A stretch of 64,000 nucleotides of DNA from Oncomelania hupensis (taxonomy: Eukaryota; Mollusca; Gastropoda; Littorinimorpha; Pomatiopsidae). Made by a program: the position numbers and the translations under genes. Numbering within the stretch: the first letter of the stretch is position 1; each line of letters begins with the position of its first letter. Shown here piece after piece: positions 8,415-18,790 of the stretch. The DNA is taken from NCBI GenBank assembly GCA_036898135.1, contig CM072512.1, positions 19,758,118-19,822,117 of the forward strand, in the 5' to 3' direction. The notes beneath the pieces are model-generated. The model had not been told where the DNA came from. It worked only from the letters and a program-made list of their open reading frames with translations, and made no database searches.

Positions 8415-8579
8415 ATGGCGTCGAACGCAGACGAAGAGCAAAGCCTAAAAGAGTGCGAAGCATACGTGCAAAAGCACAATGTTCAACAGCTGTTGAAAGA
8501 TTGTATTGTGCAGCTATGTGTCAACAAGCCGGACAATCCTCTTAAGTTCCTGAAAGAGTATTTCGAACGTTTGGAGAAG
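8415..8579 (+). CDS. PRKAR1: cAMP-dependent protein kinase type I regulatory subunit, first coding exon
   Basis: This exon encodes the N-terminal dimerisation/docking (RIIa-type) domain of the type I regulatory subunit of protein kinase A, which dimerises the R subunit, binds AKAP anchors and inhibits the catalytic subunit until cAMP binds. The 55 codons include [20 protein letters not shown] (about residues 10-29) and [11 protein letters not shown] at the end, matching the RI-alpha/RI-beta pattern. ATG 8415 is chosen because the homology starts there and its context (A at -3, G at +4) is strong; the longer upstream open frame has no ATG. The exon ends at a complete AAG codon before a GTAGGT donor at 8580 (phase 0), where vertebrate RI first coding exons also end. 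The cAMP-binding domains and the pseudosubstrate site are on later exons that I could not find in this window. Confidence 0.93.
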
Positions 8580-9040
8580 GTAGGTCGAAACTCTGTTTTT
8601 TGCTTTGATCGTCTGCTTACTGAAGTTACTCAGTTACTGTCTTTAGGCGTCTGCTTCATTTCCAGCGCCTTGGTATCTACCCAAAATTGCGCTTGAGTGC
8701 TTGTTTCTAATAAGTGTTGTTGGGATTTATCAATCTAATGTACTGATAAAGAGGTGCTTGATTAGTGTACCAACTACTGCAAGCCTGGTAACCAATCATA
8801 AACTTTCATTTCTGTGGGTAGAACTTTAAGAAAACAAAAGTTTGCAAGGTGCTTTTCCAATGCCGCAATAGCTTTATTGTTATAACAGTTAATTTGTGTC
8901 TTATAAATTTACTTTGTTGATGGCTGGTTGTGCATTAATTCATAAACACTATGCAATTTTACCAGATCCAGTAAGCTAGACATAAGTTACAACTCTCCCT
9001 TGCAATTTGGCATGTTTTCTGGTTTTGTGCTTCATAATGC

Positions 9041-9463
9041 AAGAACGACGCGAACAGCTGAGGCTGACAGTCTTCTACAAGGTGGTGGAGGGGCTGGTGC
9101 CGGCAATCCCTGCTGACCAATTCCTGACCCCACTAAAACCCGGACGCAAAATACGTCCTAGTAACTACCAAAAGGACTATGTAACTAACAACCCAATAGA
9201 TAACCATATCAGGAACAACGATCGCTGCTTCGTCGTCCCAAGCTGCAACACAGAACAATACCGCCACTCATTCTTTCCAAGAACAATAATAGCCTGGAAC
9301 AAACTGGACAACTCAACTGTCCACTCAACATCAGTGGACTCTTTTAAATCCGCGCTGACGGCAGCCCAGCGCCACTAACAACACCGTGCTGCGCACCCCT
9401 CACCGTCGTACCAACGCCAGATTTCTGGATGATAAACGACGTATTAATCAGAATCAGAATCAG
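9041..9463 (+). mobile_element. 3' end of a second LINE family with (AATCAG)n tail
   Basis: The frame from about 9037 to the stop at 9376-9378 encodes ERREQLRLTVFYKVVEGLVP, then HSFFPRTIIAWNKLDN, VDSFKSAL and a stop. This is the C-terminal tail of Jockey/CR1-type LINE reverse transcriptases (RRRxxRLxxFYK ... FFPRTIxxWNxL ... SFK). It is followed by about 65 bp of 3' UTR and tandem AATCAG units at 9446-9463. AATGC occurs on both sides (9036-9040 and 9464-9468) and may be a short target duplication. The piece is 5'-truncated, lacks all catalytic motifs, and lies in the presumed PRKAR1 first intron. Confidence 0.85.
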
Positions 9464-9500
9464 AATGCGTGCGTTCTGTTGAGGTCCCCCAAAATATGTC

Positions 9501-9711
9501 TGTTTACGGTAACATAGGAAAAAAAAAAAGGGTCGGTAGATTGGCTTTTTTTTGTGTTGTTGTTGTTGTTGTTTGTTTATAAACCTTTTCCACATTGGGT
9601 GCGATTTTTTGGGGGGGGCTTTTAACATTTTTTTTCAGATGATCCCATAAAAAGTTGAGTGTTGGGCAAAAAAATTATATTTTTATAGGGTCGGTTGGAA
9701 TACCGTAAACA
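9501..9711. mobile_element. Possible MITE with TGTTTACGGTA termini
   Basis: TGTTTACGGTA at 9501-9511 is inverted at 9701-9711, and both ends have an adjoining GGGTCGGT block (near 9530 and 9689, the latter in inverted relation). The interior is homopolymer-rich (A, T and G runs). No clear target duplication was seen, so superfamily and exact ends are uncertain. Confidence 0.4.
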
Positions 9712-9719
9712 TACAATTT

Positions 9720-11920
9720 TTTGTTGTCCGGAACACAAACATACCCCATCAACCATTATAGTCTAATTAGTAAATTTTTCATTTTTGATGGTGATATTTT
9801 GTTAATATGTTGGTGCCTGCACAGTTTGCTGACTCTAGTATTGTACCAATGCATGTAATTTCCTTTGGTGTTGATATTATATAATAAAACTTATTAAAAG
9901 TATTCCTGTAGTTTGGAATTGCAAGGTGGTAACATGATGGTTTTGTTTTTGTTTTGTTTTTCTGTTTCATTTTTAAACATTAACTGTATGAGGCTGACAC
10001 ATGGTCTTTTTCACTTAGAATCATAGGCTCAGTGTGAATCGCTATATAAATATTGCATTAATTTTGATGAAAAAATCTTCATTTTTTGAACACTTGAGTT
10101 ATTAATTTAATTCTACAACATGCTGCTATGTCTAAGGAGTGAGACTGAGATTTGAAATTGGTGTAAAACTGTGTAAGAGATCCATGAGGAAAGAGGTTGA
10201 GAGAGTAGCATCAAAAAATGAAGATTTTTTTTTCAAAATTAAAAGTACCATACCCTTATAAAAAATAATGTGTGCTACTGTTAACTTTAACGACTAATCT
10301 TCATTTATTTAAACACCGAGTAATTTCTTTTTTTTTAACGTGATCATCCAGTATTCAGAAACGCTCTCTCTCTCTCTCTTTTTATATACTAATATTAAAT
10401 AAATAAATAATATATATATAACTCTGTATTATGTTTTAAAATGTTATGATTAATATTATCCTTTCTCTCTTTCCATCCCCCTCCTCCCGCCTTCCCCAGT
10501 GATCTAATGTTAAAATATCCCATCCAGGCACGGTTGATAAAGATCATTTTTTAAAAGTTTGGGAATAGTGAGAATTGAGCAGAGATTGGAAAATTACCAA
10601 AATGATTTTTCCTGGATTTGTAAAAAAAACTAATAATAAAAATTATAAAATATTTGTATTTGAATATTATATGTGTTATGCATATCACTATGTGGACATC
10701 AAATAAACAATGAAAAAATAGATGAATCCTTTGCAGTATTAGAACTGTGGTTGTCAAGTTTTTCTGCAGCCTTATGTATTGATGTAAAGTATTGATTTTT
10801 TTCTCTCATTCCTAAAAGCATCCCCCCCCCCCCCCCTCCCCCATCTACCTCCACCACGTCTTAGGCTGAGTAAACTTGACAAGTATGTGAATTGATGATG
10901 GAGTTGACAGATCTATTCATTTGCCTAACAATCAATAAAGCTGCAGATTCACCATTCCTTCACTGTACTTTTTTCCCCCTAACCTTACTTCTTTTGTTGT
11001 TTTTGACACATTTGGAGCCTTTGAAGCCTGAAATAGATAAAGATGCTCGGTAAGGATTAGTATTTGTATTAAAAGTAAAAACTAAAAAAACATGTTAAAG
11101 AATTTTTTGTTGGCATGGGCAATGAGTGGGTGGGGGAGATGGAAGTGGTGGGTGTGGTGAGAGGGGTTATGTGGGGGGTGTGGTGAGGGAGTAGTAGCGG
11201 GTGGGTGGCGAAAGGAGATAATGAAAGGGGTGGGAACATTAGAACAGTAGCAGGAAAACGTAAGCACGTGGTTTTAAATTTGTAATCGATAAGGTTCCGG
11301 ATAATTAAGTACATTCGGCTTCATTTAATATCATTTTAGTTTATATTTTATTTACTCCTTTGTTGCATGCATAATTATAAAGAAGTATAGCTATGCAACT
11401 GAAACAGTTTTGTAATTTGTTTAGTAACAGCTATAAAAGAAGTGTCCAAATTCTAACAACCCTTGCCATGAATTGCAAACTGCTTACCCACAGGGTGCTA
11501 TTTCCATAGCAAGTTGTGTTAACATAGTTTTTGCTTAGCAACAGAAAATTGTGCATCAGTTTCTGTACACATAGCTGTTCTTGTTTCACACACACACACA
11601 CACACACACACATAAGTGAAGAAACTAGTGACGTTTCCAGCAAGCATTTAAAGTATTTTACAGTACATCAGAGGCTTAAAGTCGTTTAACATCTTCACAA
11701 ACATACATAGTTATATATAGTGGCATCTTCATATTTATTCAAATGTTTTACATATTGAGATGTTGTATTTTGGTTATAATTGTAGCAATTTAAAATTCAG
11801 TTGTTGTGGTCAGTATGAAATTAAATGTCGAGCCAATTATATAATTTTACTGAAATGAATTATTTGCTTGATCAGCTTTGTTTGCTTGTGTGTATCAGCT
11901 AAAGTAACAACTATTTTTTA
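9720..11920. other. AT-rich presumed intron/intergenic sequence
   Basis: There is no recognisable gene or element. It contains a (TC)n tract near 10364-10379, a poly-C run near 10821, a G-rich tract near 11128-11230 and a (CA)n tract at 11589-11612. Confidence 0.5.
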
Positions 11921-13560
11921 GTTATGCATAGCAATGTGAGTCTGTGTACTCGCCCCCCTAAAAAGAATTTTTCCCCAGATTTGTGCAAATCTGTGCGAGG
12001 CGAGTCATAAATAGTCCAAAACTGATATTGAAAAAAAGTCTGTCCGTCTGTCTGTCTGTCCGCCATGCGCTGTCTCTGTGCAAAAACTAAAGTGGTCAAG
12101 TACTCAGAACCTATTTTAACTATCACAACCAAATTTGGTATACCCAAGAGACCTCATACATGATCAGTGGATGAATGACTTCACTTCAAGGTTCCCCCAT
12201 GGAAGTAGCGGGGGTTTCAGTATAAATAGTATCCCCACTTTCTGGAAATGTAGTGCTTTAATTCCCACTGTCGCTGTCTTTCTCATTTGTTCTTTGTCAT
12301 TCCTACTCTGTTCTATCGATCTACTATACTATCTTCTTCTTCGCTAGACCAGTCACCTATCTTTTTTCTTGAAAACTCTTCCGGGACAAAACTCCTCATT
12401 TGTGTGTGAGGTCTGTTGGATTAGCTTGGGAATATTGGACGCTTTTTGCCCAATGGTCACTGGGGCTTCCTATGATGATATTATTTGGCAATGTAGGCAT
12501 TTTATGTGGATGTGTTTTGTTGATATTTTATCATGTTTATATTCTATTTTGTTATTGTAAACAGGGGTTTGATAAATTGGAGTATATCCTTAGCGTCCCC
12601 TGTGTGGGATGTCTTTATTGTAAAGTGACCGTCTGGTGCAGTGCCTTTAGTGTTACCCCTATGGTTCTTTCGGCAGATCTTTTATGCGGATCAGGGGCGA
12701 GTCCTCTTTCAGCGAAGTTGTGGTCTTGATTTTGTGGTCCTGATTCGGCTCTTTGCAGTCCGCTGGACCTTGTAAGCAATGAATAACTAACTAACTTCAA
12801 GGTCACAGGGTCATCAAATGTTAGTAAAAAAAATGACAATTTTTAACAAAATTTTACTTTTTTTTCTAGGTTTTTATTACTGAACTTATGATTCTTTGAG
12901 GCATGATGCATATCAATGAGACATATATTTTGGCAAATTTGGTCAACCTCACATCAGCGTCACTGGATCTGTCCAAAGTCAGCTTGTATAGGTACTTTGA
13001 AGTGACCTTGACCATAAACTATGAGGGTATATTAAGTCCAAACTTGTAGTATTTAGAGATAATAGATTCATCTTTCATAATTATATGTTCTGTTTTGCGT
13101 CAAGGTAATTTTAAGCCTTGTTAAAAAAAAAAAAGGAGGGGGAGAACAGAGAGGGGGGGTGGGGGGGGTGGGGAGGGTCATGGCTTTTTATTTAACCCAT
13201 AGTATGCAACAATACTTGGTTATTTGATCATACATGTATGACAGATCACGTGAAGGCCAAGGTCATCCCAAGGTAAAAGTCACTGAAGGTTAAGGTCATC
13301 CCAAGGTCACCGTTTACATTTTTTTGCTTAAAACAACTTTTGCTATAGTTTGTTTGATTGTACATGAGTGTGTTTGGAGCCGGAGGTCAGTGTCATCTCA
13401 AGGTCAAGAGCACAGAAAGATAAAAGTCAGTATTACTTTGAATTTTCATGCCACCATTTCATTTTTTTTTCTTCTGAGAACTCATTTTTATATTAAATAT
13501 TGCAAGTTCCACGAGGAGCATGTTTGTCATATGATATGGGCCCTTCTAGTATGTATTGTT
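11921..13560 (+). repeat. Rep-B copy 2, interrupted by a Rep-A insertion
   Basis: The head is gcaatgtgagtctgtgtact followed by cgccccc. The body includes TCTGTCCGTCTGTCTGTCTG and several CAAGGTCA units, and the tail is gagcatgtttgtcatatg then gggcccttctag. It matches copies at 34805 and 42783 over its length once the Rep-A insertion (12193-12793) is removed, leaving about 1.0 kb. Confidence 0.8.
12193..12793 (+). mobile_element. Rep-A copy A (601 bp retroposon of unknown class)
   Basis: The insertion into Rep-B copy 2 is flanked by the 10-bp target duplication ACTTCAAGGT (12183-12192 and 12794-12803). The head carries gggggtttcagtataaatag and tatccccactttctggaaat; the 3' end carries gattcggctctttgcagtcc and gctggacc, ending in an ACTA-type tail (ataactaacta). 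The retroposon signature is clear but no protein domain or tRNA-like head was recognised. Confidence 0.85.
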
Positions 13561-13629
13561 TTTTTCATAGGGATGCTAAATTGAAAACATTTTTTTTAGA
13601 CAGTTAAAGATGGAGATTTATAACAATGA

Positions 13630-13633
13630 GAGA

Positions 13634-13709
<76 letters not shown>
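13630..13709. repeat. (GA)n microsatellite
   Basis: About 80 bp of nearly pure GA dinucleotide repeat. Confidence 0.97.
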
Positions 13710-13711
<2 letters not shown>

Positions 13712-15392
13712 AGTTTTCAGAATAACCTCTACATAGCTACAGTAATGCAAACAAATATTAAGAGTTTGGTTGAACGTTGTAGACAATGATTGTAAAATGA
13801 TTCAAAAGTCTAATACAACACTTAAATTTGTGAATATTTATAATAATTTATATGACACTGAGTATGGGAAATCCGTGACTAAAACTGCAAAGATTTATCC
13901 TGCTTTTGAAGAAAAATTCAGTATGAAAAACTAGTATTGGAATGTAGGCGGCGTTTGATTTTAATTTCTATCTTTCTTTCTATCTTTCTTTCTTCTAAAT
14001 AACGGTAAAATAATTGTCCAACAACAGATCCAGATTTTGGGATGACATAATCTAGACGGTAGTATTTACGCAGTTCACAAATAGACTCGACTGGAGATGC
14101 TGGAAGTTTGATGGGGAATTGTTATTTAGCGAGGTGATACATGGGTGATACGCATTAGGAAATGAATTTTTGCTATTGGAAGTAGGAGACTATAGTGTTC
14201 AAACAAATAACTATAATGCAGCGCTCCGAGAAGTGAAGAGTTCTAACAGGATTAAAAGGGTCTTTTCTGTTACGTATGTCATTTCGAGTGTAACGATACA
14301 CGGTTACTATTTGAGAAATAGGAAGTAAACTGTCTTTTTGCCAACATAAGGCTGTAAGCATTTCACGGGCGGGTAGCATTTTGTTGGCAAAGGTCACACT
14401 GCGTAGCAGAGACTGGCCGAGCTAGGTTTTCATTCGTTGTAGTTCACGGCATAAGCGTCTCTGCCACGCAGTGTGCACAAAGTTAAAGCGGAAAGAAAAT
14501 TCATTGGTTTTGGCCGTTGGCTATCTACATTGTTGATTACCTTGTCTTGGCTGTACACGCGCTGTTCCTGCCAGACGGCAGGGTTGTTGGTAGGCCTAAT
14601 GTTCTGGTACTTACTTAGTTGTTGATGAGCCAGCCTTTAATATGGGTGGCATTCTAATTTTCTATGCTCCACAGGTGTTTAAAAAAACAACAGCAAAATA
14701 GAACTTTCATGCAATATTATAATTAAATTTGTGTGCTAGACCGACTGTATGTAATTATCATATAAGACTACTTAGCTATAAAAGTACAATTGGCTGGAAC
14801 CGGCATTAACGCTTTTGATGTTAAGAGGCCTGCATTCACGCAAGCTTCAGCATAAGAACCAACCTCACAGTTCTCACTTTTCTGCCTTCGTACTCTTTTC
14901 TCAGAACGCGACTGGCACCGAGTGCTCTGCCCACAAACCAAGCACCATTTCCCTTCCCCTTTCCTACCCCCAGGTTGTAAAAAAAAAAAAAATCCCGGGA
15001 CATTCCGTCTTCATAATGTCGTTCCAGTGTTTAGTTGCTGTTTTAACTCCCCCAATGTGGAACAGGTTAGAGTATGTTTGGGAAAAAAAGGTTATGCTGT
15101 GAGTTGGGGAGGAGGAGGGAGGGAGGAAAGCGAGAGAGAGAGAGAGAAGAAGAAGAAGAAGAAGAAGAAGAAGAAAAAACACCACACAACTTTAAGCCCC
15201 CCCCCCCCCCCCTCCTTCTTTTTTCTTCGCCACCACCAGTAACAACGTTTAGTTTGATGTAATCAAAGACTTACTATACCGGTTTAGGTAGTCTTACAGT
15301 AGCCGTTTACAGTTTGTGAGGCATTATTAGTGAAATTGGAAGTATGTTATCTAGCTCTGCTGACTCATCTTTTTCCTTTCGCTGTGGACACA
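13710..15392. other. Presumed intron/intergenic sequence
   Basis: No gene or recognised transposon. There is a GAAGAA-type tract at 15147-15179, followed by a poly-C run near 15198, and a (TTTC)n-like tract near 13968-13995. Confidence 0.5.
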
Positions 15393-15610
15393 AAACACAT
15401 TTTCAACAATGTCTTTTCTTAAATCTTGATCCTTATTTCGTACTTAACCACATTCACAGACTCTTTGTATCTGCGAGTGAGTGTATGTTGTGTGATACCG
15501 TGTTTGTGTATGTGTGTGTGTATGCGTGTGTGTGTGATTATATTTAGACGGAGTTCTTGTGACATACACTTGAGAATCTATAGACGTTTTTTTGATGCAC
15601 CCCGTTATGC
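15393..15610 (+). repeat. Segment S, first copy
   Basis: The block starting acacattttcaacaatgtct, continuing through a ccacattcacagac segment and a GT-rich tract, and ending near the phrase cttgtgacatac, recurs at 15948-15992 plus 17735-17890, where the second copy is split by the nested Rep-A insertion. It is a small duplicated repeat, probably LINE-associated. Confidence 0.6.
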
Positions 15611-15774
15611 TGACGTCAAAACAATAATCCGTTAGGGTTAGCGTTAGATCACTTAAAAGTATTTAAAAAAATGGGACGAAAGATGACCCATGTCAACACA
15701 ATGTAGGTGGCCTTTCAAGAGTGTCATAACAACACGGTCTAAACAAGTGTGTGTGCATGTGTGCGTACAAAAAA

Positions 15775-15950
15775 TGCCTTCGGAAACTCAAAAACCTTCA
15801 AGTCAATAGCCGCATCCTTCAGACCTTTTACACTGCTTTTATCGAGTCCATTCTTACTTTCTCTTTTAATTGCTCGTACGGAAGTTTGTGCGTGAAAAAC
15901 AGAAGTTTGCTTGATCGAGTGGTGAATCTTTGTGTGAAGGTTGTATTCAC
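15775..15950 (+). mobile_element. LINE RT C-terminal fragment (plus strand)
   Basis: The frame reads KNLQVNSRILQTFYTAFIES, then LTFSFNCSYGSLCVKNRSL and LDRVVNLCVKVV. This is the conserved region after the RT thumb in many invertebrate and fish LINEs (LRSF.V...LL.TFY.S.IES.LTF...WYG). It is flanked by the two copies of segment S and is repeated in inverted orientation at 17872-17998. Catalytic motifs are absent. Confidence 0.75.
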
Positions 15951-16406
15951 ACATTTTCAACAATGTCTTTCCTTATGTCTTAATCCTTCTTTCCTCCCCT
16001 CCTTCCTGTCACCATCCCCCCGTAGGGGTGCCGGGGGTTTCTGTATAAATAGTATCCCCACTTTCTGGAAATTTAGCGCTTTAAATTCCCACTGTCGCTG
16101 TCTTTCTCCTTTGTTCTTTCTCATTCCTACTCTGTTCTATCAATCTACTATACTATCTTCTTCTTCGCTAGACCAGTCACCTTCCCTTTTTCTTGAACAC
16201 TCTTCCGGGACAAAACTCCTTATTTGTGTGTGAGGTCTGTTATATCAGCTTGGAAATATTTTTCGCCTCCTGCCAAATGGTCACTAAGGCTTTCTATGAT
16301 ATTATTAATTATCAATGTAGGCATTTTATATGTATGTGTTTTGTTGATATTTTATAATGATGTTTATATTCTATTTTGTTTTTGTAAACGGGGGTTCGAT
16401 AAATTA

Positions 16407-17010
16407 ACCCCGTTGGGGTGCCGGGGGTTTCAGTATAACTATAAATAGTATCCCCACTTTCTGGAAATGTAGTGCTTTAAATTCCCACTGTCGCTGTCTT
16501 TCTCATTTGCTCTTTCTCATTCCTGCTTTGTTCTATCAATCTGCTATACTATCTTCTTCTTCGCTAGACCAGTCATCTACCTTTTTTCTTGAAAACTCTT
16601 CCGGGACAAGACTCATTATTCGTGTATGAGGTCTGTTGGATCAGCTTGAGAATATTGGACGCTTTCTGCCAGGTGGTCACTAGGGCTTCCTATGATGTTA
16701 TTATTTAGCAATGTAGGCATTTTATATGTATGTGTTTTGTTGATGATTTATAATGATGTTTATATTCTATTTTGTTTGTGTAAACGGGGTTCGATAAATT
16801 AAGAGTACAGCCTCAGCGTCCCCTGCGTGGAATGTCTTTATTGTAAATTGACTTGCTGGTGGAGAGCTTTCAGTTTTACCACTAGGGTTGTTTCAGCAGA
16901 TCTTTTATGCGGATCGGGGGTTGTCCGGTCCTGATTTGGCTCGGAAGAGTCCGCTGGACTTAAAGCAATAATCTTGTATTAAAGCAATAATCTTGTATTG
17001 TAATGTAATA
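16407..17010 (+). mobile_element. Rep-A inner copy (604 bp) with variant tail
   Basis: A full-length Rep-A is inserted into another Rep-A with a 12-bp target duplication TTCGATAAATTA (16395-16406 and 17011-17022). Its 3' end differs from the main type: after agtccgctggacttaaagca it ends in ataatcttgtatt repeats and taatgtaata. The same variant end is seen at 38125-38190, so at least two Rep-A subfamilies exist. Confidence 0.88.
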
Positions 17011-17154
17011 TTCGATAAATTAGAGTACAGCCTCAGCGTCCTCTGCGTGGGATGCCTTTATTGTAGTGTACAGTGACCGGCTGGTGGAGTGCCTTCAGTG
17101 TTACCACTGGGGTTGTTTCATCAGATCCTTTTTGCGGATCAGGGGTGAGTCCTC

Positions 17155-17629
17155 CAGTGTTCCCGATTACGCACAGTAGTGCGTCAATTACGCACAAATT
17201 ATGAAAAATGACGCAGAAAATTTTGCATGTGTGCGTCCTGTGGACGCACACATTTTTTTCGAATCGCTGAAGTCAAAAATACGACCAACGAGTGGCGAAC
17301 TAATTCACGGCATAATCAGAATCAGAACCCATCTGAGACTGCCATTGCAGACGATTAAAGATTGTGTCGGGAGTTGTCGTCCTTAAAAATCGCATGCGCG
17401 CGCATTGTAAACTTCCTCCAAGCAACACATTCACTGAACAGAAGAAATCTTCGTGAATCCATTCTTTGATTCTATCATACACGATCATGTCACTTCTGAC
17501 TTGGTTGACGGGGCCCAAAACCCGTTCATCCACCGATTTGGGGACTCTCAAAATTTGCACAAGGACTCTTAAAATTTTATACCTGGGAGTCCCAAGGACT
17601 CTCATTTTTTGTGTGTGGAGGGAACACTG
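17155..17629. mobile_element. Non-autonomous DNA element (475 bp) with CAGTGTTCCC termini
   Basis: CAGTGTTCCC and GGGAACACTG form the ends, and GTCCTC flanks both sides (17149-17154 and 17630-17635). Other Rep-A copies have a single GTCCTC at this position, which confirms an insertion with a 6-bp target duplication. Minus-strand reading frames pass through but give no recognised transposase domain. The termini and duplication length resemble the hAT-like element at 2673. Confidence 0.82.
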
Positions 17630-17871
17630 GTCCTCTTTCAGCCAAATTGTGGTCTTGATTTTGTGGTCCTGATTCGGCTCTTTGCAGTTTGCTGGACCCT
17701 GTAAGCAATGGATAACTAACAAACTAACTATCCTTTCCTATTTAAACCACATTTACAGACCCATTGTATCTAGGAGTGAATGAGTGTTGTGTCATGCCGC
17801 GTGTGTGTGTGTGTGAGTGCGTGAGTGTGTGTGATTATGTTTAGATTCCATTCTTGTGACATACGTTTTTT

Positions 17872-17998
17872 TGACAGAACCCGTTATAAATTGACTCGTT
17901 AAAAGCAGTGTAAAAGGTCTGAAGGATGCGACTATTGACTTGAAGGTTTCTGAGTTTCTGAAGGCAGTAGATTCTGGATTGGCATTTTTTGTGAATGG
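17872..17998 (-). mobile_element. LINE RT C-terminal fragment (minus strand), inverted partner of 15775-15950
   Basis: The minus-strand frame gives QSRIYCLQKLRNLQVNSRIL and QTFYTAFNES, nearly identical to the plus-strand fragment at 15775. Together with the duplicated segment S this shows a local inverted rearrangement or two nested LINE tails in opposite orientation. Confidence 0.72.
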
Positions 17999-18114
17999 CC
18001 TGGGTGTTAGCAGTAACACAAACACACATGTACACACACGTGTATACACGCACAAACACACCCACACCCTCTCTCTTACACACACACACACACAAACAAG
18101 ATCCATGATGAAAG

Positions 18115-18790
18115 TCATGTGCTTGCTCACCACTTTCAGCTCCTACTTTCTGACCGGCGTTTGCGATTGCCTAAGATTCGTACCCTGAGAACTAAAAACA
18201 GCTTTATACCACATTCTGTACGTCTGATCACAGATAATAAATCCAAGCAGTTGTACGATATGTGTGTGTGGATTCGCATGTATGCACTGTTTGACTGCAA
18301 ATTATAATCCTGCAGTTTTTGATTGTATTATATATACCACTTTGTAACTTCTCATACACTCACCCCCCCCCCCCCTTTGTTTTTCTCATGTGAGCACATA
18401 CATTAAAACAAAATCGTTATTTGCACTCTAAAATATTTGTACACTGATTATTAAAATATGTGTGTGTTTTTTATATAATTATTTTTAAACAAAATTAATA
18501 TATAAATATATGAAGATGTATATTTAACAGAAAAAAGAAGAAGTCAGAAAAGAGTAGCTTTCTAGGTAATATTGCACTTGTTTCCTCTGTTTATGTTTTT
18601 GCATCAACTTGCTGTACCTTTGTTGACATGTTATTTTACTTTATGTACTTGTACCATTATTTTTGTATTCGGAGAGTTTGTTTAGCTTCATTTTGGGATT
18701 AATGTCATTATAATTTATAGTCATTGTGATCATGCTTTTTAGGGTGTGGAAATGTTAATGCGCTTAATAAATTTTCATTCATTCATTATT
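18115..18790 (+). mobile_element. LINE 3' end: RT C-terminus, 3' UTR and (ATTC)n tail
   Basis: The frame near 18120-18245 reads HHFQLLLSDRRLRLPKIRT and then NSFIPHSVRLITDN, the terminal motif of LINE ORF2 proteins (F..LPSGRR.R.P...T.R...SFIP.AI..LN). About 550 bp of AT-rich 3' UTR follows, ending in a tandem ATTC tail (cattcattcatt) at 18777-18788. It probably belongs with the RT fragment at 15775, separated from it by the rearrangement and Rep-A insertions. Confidence 0.7.

Larger units (their letters stand above)
16013..17734 (+). mobile_element. Rep-A outer copy (split by an inner Rep-A and by a MITE)
   Basis: The 5' half (about 16013-16406) starts with ccccgtaggggtgccggggg and stops at ttcgataaatta. 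The 3' half resumes with the same 12 bases at 17011-17022 and runs to the gctggaccctgtaagcaatg end and an aactaacaaactaac tail. The interval between them is a second, complete Rep-A (16407-17010). A DNA element (17155-17629) interrupts the 3' half. Removing both gives one ordinary ~600-bp Rep-A. Confidence 0.82.
15948..17890 (+). repeat. Segment S, second copy, split by nested Rep-A insertion
   Basis: The left part, 15948-15992, and the right part, about 17735-17890, together match the first copy at 15393-15610. The Rep-A outer copy lies between them, with CTTTCCT present at both junctions as a possible target duplication. Confidence 0.55.

Noticed and set aside
12564..12580. GGGGTTCGATAAATT in Rep-A resembles a pol III B box.
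   Set aside because: The last bases do not match GGTTCGANNCC, it lies about 370-390 bases into the element, and no A box is found at a suitable spacing; a tRNA-derived SINE head is not supported.
12400..12729. A similar open frame (starting MCVRSVG-AWEYW, then LLIFYNDVYILFCFCKRGFDKLE-like) recurs in several Rep-A copies and looks like a conserved protein.
   Set aside because: The copies share ancestry, so the frame is shared automatically; downstream the copies diverge into different frames, heads differ, and no domain is recognisable. A dN/dS test on many genomic copies would be needed before calling it coding.
11921..13560. Rep-B as a DNA transposon with terminal inverted repeats.
   Set aside because: Head and tail share only a short TGACTCACATGC-like similarity in some copies and no target duplication could be fixed, so it is left as an unclassified repeat.
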